Assembly: GCA_002245135.1 (NCBI GenBank)
Contig: NGBS01000877.1
Location: 182,726 to 246,725, forward strand
Direction of reading: 5' to 3'
Length of the DNA: 64,000 nt
DNA from: Proteromonas lacertae
Taxonomy: Eukaryota; Sar; Bigyra; Opalinata; Proteromonadidae
In this document: in pieces, positions 10,501 to 20,600 of the stretch
Layout of the letters: each line of letters opens with the position of its first letter
Numbering within the stretch: the first letter of the stretch is position 1
The notes under the pieces: generated by a model
Databases searched by the model: none
The model's input: the letters and a program-made list of their open reading frames with translations, nothing else
Told to the model about the DNA's origin: nothing
Program-made: the position numbers and the translations under genes

Positions 10501-12716
10501 ATGTCATTTATTTCGATATACAGACATATTGTAAAAGAAATACATCCATTATATACACAAAATATAGTATCTTTTTACGAATACATCTTTAAAGAAAACA
10601 ATATATTGTTGTAAAGGATTAATGATAAGAAAACTATCAAATGAAACAAAATATCATTCAAATACTGAAAGAATTAATCACATTAGGAAGGTATTTTACA
10701 TTATAATAGTGTTATTAAATAGGAATTGAGAAAAATGAATTATAATATTCCAGATAATCTATTTACATATATTGGAAGTTATTCTTATTCTATAAAAGCT
10801 GTTGATGAATGTTTGAAAGTATTTAGAAAAGAAAAGAATTCAAATAAAGAAGAGGAAGAAGTTTTAGAAATAAATTCTTTACTTCAACCATATGAGTAAT
10901 ATTTAATTGAATATATTTTATAATAGAGATGCTAATGTTGAATTAGTTGATATTTCAACTGCAGATAGTGATCTTCTAACAGTAGCATTAGATATGAATC
11001 ACATTGAAGATTATAAATCGTTTGTATATAAAATATCAACAAAAGAAATAATTTGTGAATTTGAAAATTGTAGAGATGTTTGTTTTTCTCCAAATTATCC
11101 AGTTTTGAAATTATATTATTTGAAATATAATGATAGACATATGAATAATCAACTGTGGCAATACAATATAGAAACTAAAGAGAATATTTTGTTATATGAA
11201 GAAAAAGATCTTGAGTATGTATTAACAATGAGAAATAGTGGAAAATATATTATTGTTACATCTGCTTGTAAGCATTCAAATGAAGTACGAATAATTGATG
11301 AAAATAATAAAGAAAAAGAAACTAAATTAGTATTATTTAAAAGAAGAGAAAATAATATACACTCGATTGTTTCAAATATAAATGGTAAATGGATTATTTA
11401 TACCAACAAATACAATCCAAACTATCAGATTTATTTATCCAATGATATTGATGAAAAGAAATGGAAATTGATATTTGAAGTACAAGATAATCAAACAATG
11501 GTTAATTTTGAGAAATTTGGAGTATTTATATTCTCTATTATGTTAAATATATATTGTTAGCCAAACTTAGTTTTGAGTCTTTTTACAGAAACTCATCCAG
11601 AAATAAAGATATTGTCATTAGAAGATAATAAAAAGCCTTATACTATTAATTTGAAAAATCATTTCACATCTATTGATTGTAGTCCACAAAATGTATTGCT
11701 AATTTACTTTTATATAAGAAATAGTCTGAATATCCAAAACTTCAAATTAATGCTTGTAATCCATTTACATTTCCTCAATATTTTGATTTTAATTATCAAA
11801 CAAAAGAACTAATAAAACTGAAAGAATATGATCAGGAAAATGAGTATGAAGATAGAATAAAAGATTTTTGTTGTGAAACACATTTTGTAAAGAATAAAAA
11901 TGTTGAAATACCAATTACCATATGTAGAAATAAAAATATAAATAATAACTATAAATCACCAATATTAGCTAATGTATATGGTTGTTATGGATTAACACTC
12001 TCTACAGATTATAATCCATTGTATTTATATTTACTTCTTCATGGTTGGAGTATTGCTTTTTGTCATGTAAGAGGAAGTGGAGGAAATGGAATAAAGTGGG
12101 TAAATGAAGGAAAATTATTAAAGAAAATGAATTCAATATATGATTATATTGAATGTTGCAAATATTTATCAAAACTGCCATTTGTAGATAATAGGAATCT
12201 GTTTTGTTACGGTGGTAGTGCAGGTGGAATAGTTGTAGGAGCTACTATGAATATGGTTGAAGATTCTGAACTTATTAAAGGATCATTACTGTTTTCACCG
12301 TATCTCAATGTAATTGATGAGTTATCTGTATTTATATTAACTATTATTATATTTGTTATATAGAATAAAGAAAGATCTTTGTCAAAACATGAAAGAGGTG
12401 AATTAGGAGATATAAATAAAAAAGAGGTAAGAGAATATATCATGAAATATGATCCACATTATAATATAAAGAAGAAAAAATATCCTAACATGTTTATAGT
12501 AGCTGGAAGAAATGATTATAGAGTGTCTTTTGGTGATGTAGAAAGATATGTGAAGAAAATTAAATTGATGAATGAAGGTAATTCTACTATAAGATTTATG
12601 AAATTGTATTCATATATATTTTAAAATATATTTATATTTATAGGGATTCTGGCCATTTTGGATATGAAGATTGTTATGATAAAGCAATTCTTTTTCTTGA
12701 GAAGATGAAAGAGTAA
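10501..12716 (+). CDS. Prolyl oligopeptidase family serine peptidase (oligopeptidase B / PREPL type)
   Basis: Multi-exon gene for a protein of about 665 residues. The N-terminal two thirds carry weak beta-propeller repeats (LWQYNIETKE, NGKWIIYTNKYNPNYQIYLS). The C-terminal alpha/beta-hydrolase is clear: NVYGCYG, FCHVRGSGGNGIKW, the nucleophile GGSAGG, the aspartate in AGRNDYRVSF and the histidine in DSGHFGYED. All three catalytic residues are present, so activity on short peptides or thioesters is expected. Sequence pattern is nearest oligopeptidase B and its eukaryotic relative PREPL. Introns are 19-38 nt; the first candidate is 19 nt (10611-10629). The last splits TT|G before DSGHFG. The gene shares a 42-bp promoter gap with the aminopeptidase-like gene, so two proline-peptidase-family genes may be co-expressed. 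Confidence 0.9.
10611..10629 (+). other. Candidate 19-nt intron
   Basis: GTAAAGGATTAATGATAAG begins with GTAAA and ends AAG. Removing it joins FKENNILL to KLSNETKYHS in the oligopeptidase N-terminus and avoids the in-frame TAA at 10612-10614. A plus-one frame step at TTG-TAA-A would also keep the frame, giving a slightly longer peptide. Confidence 0.4.
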
Positions 12717-12857
12717 TTTAATAGAATAATTTGTTACATAAAAGTCATTTAGTAATATTTTTGTGGTTATTTTGTGTTTTATTAATGTGATAATGAAAAT
12801 TTAAAAATATAGTCGTTAAATTAATATATATTTTGCACAACGTAATTTCAATTTTTA

Positions 12858-14087
12858 ATGAAATATCTAGTTATACCATTATTATTAGTTTCAATATTAG
12901 CATGCACTAATTATTGTAATGCACATGGATCATGCGAGAAGGGTGATAGATGTGCTTGCTTTCCTGGATGGGGAGGTGCAGATTGCTCTGAACGTATTGC
13001 TTTTATTTTATTATTAATAATTCTATTAATAGGTGCCTGCCCTTTTGGAGAAGCTTTTGTAGATGGAACTGTTGGTGATTTAAATTTCGATGGAGTTATA
13101 GATTCTACTCCTGTTAAAAATGAATGGTACCCTAATGGAAGAAGTGAAATTCAAACAAAAGAACGTCCACATTTTTATGCAGAATGTTCAAATGCTGGTA
13201 TTTGCAATAGACGAACAGGAGAATGTCAATGTTTCCCAGGATATGGTGGTGAAGAATGTGGTCGTACCGTTTGTCCTAATAGTAATGGTACAATGTGTAC
13301 AGGTCATGGAGTATGTATGTCTGCTTATATGGATACTTATATGAAAGGTAATATATATTATGGTTGGGAAATGGAGAAGTATTATAAGTGTAAATGTGAT
13401 AAAGGTTGGACTGGTGTTGATTGTAGCGAAAGAGAATGTCCTAAAGGAACTGATCCATTTGAATCTCCTGTTAAGAATTATTATACATATTATATGAGAT
13501 CTGGAGCAGATCATCGATTTATTTTAGAGGATTTTGATGGTGTGACTTATGAATCTGTACCTATTCTTAAGAGAGCTAAAATGTGTGATGCTAGTATATC
13601 ATCTGGTCAATTAGCTGATTTTAGAACTGAAATAGAAAGAGCTTTAAGAGGAATGACTCCATTTTCACAAGCAAATGTTAATGTTGAATGTGGAGAATAT
13701 CAACAAGATGGTAATGGTGGTACTGATAATCCTACTATTGATCCAAAAGTTAAACAATCTTATTACAAAATAACTGTCACATTAGATTATATAGATTCTG
13801 CTTTATTAAGATCATCCAGATTAGTGATTGAAACAAGAAGAGCAAATAATAATGATACAGATAATTATGATTGGGCTGTTGCTGATAAATACGAAAATAC
13901 ACCTTCAGTAGATCCAGCAAATCAAGCAAATCAAGATTATCCATATTTAGTATTGAATATGGGATATGAGGATATTACATATGAATGTAGTAGAAAAGGT
14001 TTATGTAATTATTCAACTGGTGAATGTAAATGTTTTAGTGGCTACTATGGAGTAGCTTGTGAAAATATACAATCTCTACCTCTTTAA
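12858..14087 (+). CDS. Secreted tenascin-like EGF-repeat protein
   Basis: A signal peptide (MKYLVIPLLLVSILA) is followed by EGF-like repeats: CTNYCNAHGSC..CFPGWGGADC, CSNAGICNRRTGECQCFPGYG, CTGHGVC..CKCDKGWTGVDC, and a C-terminal CSRKGLCNYSTGECKC. Between the third and fourth lies a unique domain of about 190 residues. A 39-nt intron at 12994-13032 (C|GT) is a multiple of three and has no stop, so unspliced translation shows a false hydrophobic segment. The paralogue at 54789-55941 has an intron at the same position and phase. After splicing the protein has 396 residues, no membrane anchor and ends TAA. The RTGECQCFPGYGG type of EGF is common in stramenopile surface proteins. Function is probably extracellular adhesion; the ligand is unknown. 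Confidence 0.88.
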   Translation: MKYLVIPLLLVSILACTNYCNAHGSCEKGDRCACFPGWGGADCSERIAFILLLIILLIGACPFGEAFVDGTVGDLNFDGVIDSTPVKNEWYPNGRSEIQTKERPHFYAECSNAGICNRRTGECQCFPGYGGEECGRTVCPNSNGTMCTGHGVCMSAYMDTYMKGNIYYGWEMEKYYKCKCDKGWTGVDCSERECPKGTDPFESPVKNYYTYYMRSGADHRFILEDFDGVTYESVPILKRAKMCDASISSGQLADFRTEIERALRGMTPFSQANVNVECGEYQQDGNGGTDNPTIDPKVKQSYYKITVTLDYIDSALLRSSRLVIETRRANNNDTDNYDWAVADKYENTPSVDPANQANQDYPYLVLNMGYEDITYECSRKGLCNYSTGECKCFSGYYGVACENIQSLPL

Positions 14088-14174
14088 ATATATATTTTAT
14101 TATATAAATTAATTTGATATTGTTTTAGAAAATCAAAAATTCATAATCAAACATGTTTGAAGAAACAGAATTTT

Positions 14175-15156
14175 ATGATTGAAGATTTATCAGATATACT
14201 CAATTTATCATCATCCGCATTGTCAGTATGCGGTTCTTCATTTATTATCATTTCATGGTTTATTTTTCCAGATGAACAGTTCTTCATTAGACAAATTATT
14301 ATGTGGTTGAGTGTTGCAGATCTGTTAAGTTCACTTACATTTGGTGTAGCATCATCAATCCATCTATTTGACAATAATTTTATTTCAAATTCAACAATCT
14401 TCTGCAAAATCCAAGCTGTATTTATGCATTTTTCAGTTTTATCATCTTATATTTGGACAATGTGTTTTGCACATTATTTATACCATCTTATTTCAAGACA
14501 ATCTCAACCTCCATATCTCAAAGTTCTATATCACATTTTAGGATGGATAGTTCCATTTTTAGTTGCACTAACTATGTGTATTATTATATTCATTATATTC
14601 ATAGTTTTGTTGAATGAATTTAATGTTATACAGTTAGAACCAACTTCAGAAGCTGCTTGGTATATTCGTTAGTATTAATAATTGTGTTAGGTGTTGGATT
14701 TCATCATCAAAACCAATATATCAGATTATTTTGTATTATATACCAATTATTTTCATATTCTGTGCAAATTTCATATTTTGCTTATTAATTTACACAAAAA
14801 TATCATCAGATGTAGTTGGTAAAGGAATAAAGAAGAGAGTTTTGTGGTATTTATTGATTTTCTTAGTTACAGCCGTATGGGGAATTTTATGCAAATTTAT
14901 ACCAAATTCAGAGGTTCTTAGTTATATTGACAACTTTGTTTCGCCTTTGCAAGTATGTTTTTATGTATTTACTTATTTAGGGTTTTTTGAATGCTTTAGT
15001 GTATGGATTAAATAAAAAGATCGTTCAGTCGTTATGTAAGTGTTGTGAAAGAGTATTTATATAGTTTTTTTATCTGTGTTTTTATAGAAATCTATTTTCA
15101 GAGTGGGTAGCTATCCAGATAATGAAACAACCAATCTGTTAGAACAAGAACAATAA
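14175..15156 (+). CDS. cAMP-receptor-like seven-helix GPCR
   Basis: Spliced protein of about 285 residues with seven hydrophobic segments. Features typical of the Dictyostelium cAR/CRL group are MWLSVADLLSSLTFG (helix 2), FCKIQAVFMHFSVLSSYIWTMCFAHYLY (helix 3), HILGWIVPFLVALT (helix 4), the WCWISS extracellular loop restored by splicing, KKRVLWYLLIFLV (helix 6) and GFLNALVYGLNKK (helix 7). Four introns (27, 31, 28 and 35 nt) are needed. The first is 27 nt and reads through in frame, so it is easily missed. The cytoplasmic tail is short (KSIFRVGSYPDNET...EQEQ) with few phosphorylation sites. I chose ATG 14175 because it is the first in-frame methionine; no signal peptide is needed for this family. 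The ligand could be cAMP or another small molecule; this cannot be told from sequence. Confidence 0.85.
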
Positions 15157-15578
15157 TATTTATATATATCTTGATTTGTATAAGCTTTTAAGTCTATTGA
15201 TTTTCGTATTTCAAAAATATTTTTTGCTGTTTCGAGTGTAATAATTCTTGAGGATATTTATTTCACATATTTCATCCTTAATAAATGATTGAATCAATAA
15301 CTATAGAATCAAACCTATTCAAACATAGCTTCAAATAAATACCTAAAACTATTCAAAAATTGCTATTTAAAATCCTCTTACAGTTGTTCCCCCTTCAAGA
15401 CTTTTTTTAATAGTTTGGGAAGATATTTCAATCCTAGGATCAGTATATAATATTTATTATCAACTATACTAATACATATTATTATTTTCTTGCATACATT
15501 TCAAATTTATATTTATACTCACATTTTTATGTGTATAGATCCGTCTAGTTAGTATTTATTTTGACATTTTTATCACAA
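15157..15578. other. Intergenic region, no gene seen
   Basis: 422 bp between the GPCR stop and the PH-B56 start, same orientation. It is AT-rich with stop codons in all frames and a few short CCCCC/GGG patches. It should hold the GPCR 3' UTR and the promoter of the downstream gene. Nothing else is recognisable. Confidence 0.6.
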
Positions 15579-17482
15579 ATGAATGCTGATGCAAATACAA
15601 CTAAAAAACCCGTAGGTAAAGACAAATCTACACAAAAGATTGATAAAGAGGGTTATTTATACATGTCACCAGAAGATGGTAAAGCATTAAAAAAATACTA
15701 TGTCGTATATATTATTACAAACATTATTTTGCTTTATTAACCTCTTCTTTACCAAATTTCTTATAATCATAGATATTAAGCGGAAGTACACTATCATATT
15801 ACACAAATCCAAAGGTATAAATGATATTCTTACCATTCTTATAGGATGCTGAACCTGTTTCAGTTCTTAATGTTGAAGGGGCAATTTGTCGTGAAGCTGA
15901 GAATAGATCAAGTAAAAAAGCAGGATTTAAATTATTATTATCTGTATATATATCTTATTAATAATATAATATACAATAGAGTGAAGTATCTTCTAAATTA
16001 ACAACTATCGCTGAGGTTGATAGTAGATCCAGTGTAATCTTCTACAGTGATAATAAAGATGACATAATGACCTGGATATCTATGTTAAATCGTGCAATAT
16101 TACCTTACAGATGGCCATCATTATTACCATTTACAGGCATCAATACAAATGATAAAGAGTTCTTCCAAAGTTTACCAAAACTAAAAGATACAGTGATCAC
16201 TCATCGATTAGCATTATTATATAAGAAATTATGTTTATGTTCAGTAGTATTTACACCTCCAGATAATAGTAATGAAAATTGGAAAGATGGTTCAATGCAG
16301 GAATATTGGGATAATAAAAGAACCACATTATTAGAGTTAATGGACAGTGCAGAATCAATGAAAGGATTATTTGGTGATAGCCGTACTTTAAATGATACAT
16401 TTTATATGATCAGTGTGAATATATTCAGATCACTTCCATTGAAAATTGATCCACAAGGAATGGGTGAAGAAGAAGAAGTGGTATTTACTGATCCATTATG
16501 GCAACATTTACATATTGTTTATGAATTATTATTAAGATTAGTAACTACTACACCATTAGATCAGACTTTACTAAGGAAATGCATTGATACTAAATTCATT
16601 GTAAATTTAATTGATCTTTTTAAATCAGAAGATATGAAAGAAAGAGAAATATTAAAAGTATTAATTATTTTTATTATATATTATTAATAGACTGTTACAC
16701 ATCGAATATATGGAAAATTAACACATCGTCGTACAATAATCCGTAAAACTATTTATAATGCATTTTTCGAATTTATATATGAACGTGATGGTAATAGTAA
16801 CGAACATCCTGGTATTGCACAATTATTAGAAATATTAGCTTCTATTATCAATGGATTTGCTTTACCATTAAGAGCAGAACATAGAGATACATTAATTAAA
16901 ACATTAATACCATTACATAAAGCAACTAATATTGAAGATTTTCAACCACAATTATCATACTGTATGACTTTATATGCAAAGAAAGAACCACCACTTGCTA
17001 AAAATGTATTTTCTTTTTTTAATATTATTATTTATCATATTTAATAGATTGTAATGGGATTATTAAGATATTGGCCATTAGGTAACAGTGCAAAAGAAAT
17101 ATATTTCCTCAATGAATTGGAAGAATTATTTGAAACAATAGACTCCAATATATGTCTACAAATAGCTTCACCTTTATTTAAACGTTTAGCAAAATGTTTA
17201 AAATCTGATCATTTTCAAGTTTGTGAAAGAGCCTTATTCTTATGGCATAACCCAAGAATTGCTAGTCTCTTAGTTGAAGATAAAAGTATTCGTACTATTG
17301 GATTACCTTTAATATATAAACCATTATACACCAATTCGATGGATCATTGGCATGAGTATATATATATTATTATTATTATTTTATATTTTAGTGGTGTAAA
17401 ACAATTATCTCAACACATTTTGGGTTTGTATTTAGATTGTGATGGACAATTATATGATTCTTTGAGATCATCAACACACTAA
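15579..17482 (+). CDS. PP2A B56-type regulatory subunit with N-terminal PH domain
   Basis: Seven exons (introns 15705-15772, 15815-15844, 15944-15979, 16658-16690, 17006-17047, 17356-17391) encode 552 residues. Residues about 22-128 form a PH domain: KEGYLYMS, KKYYVILSGSTLSYYTNP, and the C-terminal helix DDIMTWISMLN with the signature Trp121. The same exon continues into the HEAT-repeat B56 body: CLCSVVFTPP, SVNIFRSLPL, HRIYGKLTHRRTIIRKTIYN, GIAQLLEILASIINGFALPL, HFQVCERALFLWHN, KEIYFLNELEELF. B56 subunits select substrates (LxxIxE motifs) for the PP2A core. A PH domain would tether the phosphatase to phosphoinositide membrane. The PH-B56 join lies inside one exon, so it is not an annotation artefact. 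The last intron (36 nt) is stop-free and in frame, and is best seen by comparison with B56 homologues. Confidence 0.93.
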
Positions 17483-17638
17483 AAGTTATATTATCTTGTT
17501 TATTAATATGAGAAAAAATATATAGAACATAAAATTGTTTTGTTGTAAAGGGAAGTAAAAACCAATAATAACAACAAAAATACATAAAAAATCATAATTA
17601 ACGACAATTTTGAAAAATATACTAAGTATTTGGTATGT

Positions 17639-20600
17639 TTACGATGGAGAAGATGCTGATGTAACATCAGCATGAGTATTATCAGTTTCATTTACATGAG
17701 GTAAAGCCATTTCCTTATTTTCTTCATCTTCAGGGAAAGAGGTGTTAAATACATTGTTTTTATTATCATGACTCTCAATAGAAGTTGATAAATTACCATA
17801 AGCTTTATTCATATCCTCATTATCTTTAAAATCTTCCTCTTCCTTCTCTTTTATTGGTAATATGGGTGATTGAGGATATTCTAATTCTTTATTAGCCACA
17901 TTCATATCATCATCATCATCACTGTCACTATCATCTTCATCATTATTAGTAACTAATGAATTTTCACTAAAAGGTGATATGGTAGCAGTTGGTTTATGAT
18001 CAACTCTCTGAGGTGTATGTAAAAAGAAACTCAATTCAGCTAAATCATCTTCTTGAGCTAATTCACCTAAAACTCCACTTACTAGTTGCTCAGTTACTGG
18101 ATTAAAGATTGTAACAGACAAACCACATACAGGAATATTCATTGGAATAGAATTCTTTGGTAAAGTAGTGGATAATGGAGTATTTGTTACACTTTTAACG
18201 ATTTGAGGTTTTTGTGATTGAACAGTTTGAAGTGTAACTGGAGGATTATCCATTAACTCTTGGATCTTTGATTGTAATTTAATTTCATTCTCTGTCTTAT
18301 CTTCCACTCCTTCTTGCTGCTGTTTTAATTTCATTAATTCTTCAGACATTTGTCTTATATAATCGAAATATTGTTCATAATAACCATAAATTCTTCGACT
18401 ATCTTGTTCAAGATATTCTAAATCTTTATTTCTAATGATTATTTCATTTTCTAATTCAGAGATATGATGTTTTTGATCTTTTATATCTTCTTCTAATGTG
18501 ACAATTCTTTGCTTTTGTTTTTCATTGATTGTCTCTAAATCATCTTTACTTATATGCAATTTCTCTAATTCTTCATTCAAATAAGAAATCTTCTCATTCT
18601 GTTCAGCTACATCACATTCTAATTTGTTATTCTTTTCATTCAATATATCATTCATCTTCCTAGTTTCAATATATTCGGAGTATAAATCAGTATAGAAATC
18701 AACACACTTATCTTTATCACAAGGTTCTAATAAATCAGGAGATGGTGGTAATTCTGTTGTATTGTGTAAAATAAAGTTCAAATCATCCACACTCTTCATT
18801 AAATCATTTGTTTTATGAGTTAAGTTTAAATTCTCATCTCTCAATTTCCTTACTTCTTCTGTTGCATCTGCATCTATTGCTTCCATTGTTGTTTCATCAA
18901 ATACAATGTGTTGAGGAATAAATACATTGATTGGATTATCTAATGATGGTGTAAATGGTGGAATAGCTGTGTTTAACATTGTATGAACATTTGTATAAGC
19001 AGCTACAGTTGATGAGAAGATATGTTCACATTTTAAGATAAAATCTAAACCAGCTAATTCATCATCACTTTCATTGCTATTATTATCAGTTGTTGTTGTT
19101 GTTGGATTATTTTCTAACTGTTGTTCTATTAATGATCCACAAATAGATTCAGTAACTTCAAATATCATAAATACCAATTGATCTTCTTCTTTCGTTAGAA
19201 TAGATTCTGTTGATATTATTATTGAACTCATTACAACTTCTTCTTCTTCTACAGCTTTAGATGGAGTTATTGATATTAAATCATATTCTTCAATTGACAT
19301 TTCTATTACTTCTTCCTTGTTCATATTTTCATCTGATATTTCTGGTATTTCAATCTTTGCTAATGATGTAACTTCTTCATATAATACTGAATCATCTGCT
19401 TGAATTTCTTCTTTCTCTACATCTTCATAGTTACATTCAATAACTTCAAATTCTTCTAGGGTGTAATTGAATAACTCAGCTTGTTCAGTCAATGAGACTA
19501 AATCATAAACATAATGATTTAATTCTATGTTATTTTCTTCAATTATTATTGATTCATCAGCTTGTTGTTCTGATTCTTCTTTATCTTCATAATGTGATTC
19601 TATGACTTCTTGTTTCTGTATTTCTGATGTTTCTAAAACTGCTACTTCTCTTTGTTCAATATTAATCACATCATACTCACAAATAATTAATGATTTGGCT
19701 GTAGTATGAACATTTTGTATTAAGATAGAATCATCTAATTTATCTTCATTAAACTCACCTTCCTCATAATGACATTCCTTTACTTCTTCATTATTCTCTT
19801 CATTCTCTATCATAGATTCTTCTAGATTAGCTAATTCATCTTCTTTACCTGATTCTTCAATTGTAATCACATCATATTCACAAATATCAAAGGAATATGT
19901 TGTTGGATGTACATTTTGTATTAAAACAGAATCATCTAATTTATCTTCATTAAATTCACCTTCTTCATAATGCGATTCTTTCGCTTCTTCTACTTCTTCA
20001 TTCTCAATCATTGACTCTTCTAAATTAGGCAATTCATCATCATTCACTTTCTCTTTTTCAATTACAATTGAATCATTCAATTCATTCTCTACATTCTCTA
20101 CTTTATCTTCAGTAGTGCATTTCCTTTATTTCCATCTTTTCTACCTGGGATTGCTCTAATTCTGGTACTTGTCTTATTGGTTCAATTGATATTATATTAC
20201 TATATTCAACATCACAGAATTGAGGTTGTTTATCTTCTTCAATCATATTTAATAAATCACCACTTAAATAACTCATTTCAGCTGCTTTTTTCATTATAAT
20301 CTTTTCATCTATTTCATCTTCATCAAATTCTTCTTCTTCTTCAAGATAAGCAGCTTCATCTGTTTCTAAGCCTCCTTCAACTTTCAATTCATCATCTTCT
20401 TCATTTCTATTAAATCTTCTTCCTCTCCTTCTTCTTCTCGTTTCAATAGAATCAATAGCAATGATTTCTGGTGTTAAAATCTCAATTGATGGATCTACAG
20501 TGAATTGTCTAATATAATCAATATTATCTGATATATGAGTAGTTAATTCTTTCACTTCTAATTCAGATGATTTTAATGTAATTAGTTTATTTGATATTAA

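Noticed and set aside
12994-13032. Hydrophobic membrane-like segment in the EGF protein
   Set aside because: It is a 39-nt stop-free intron; the paralogue has an intron at the same position and phase, and splicing restores the conserved EGF link.
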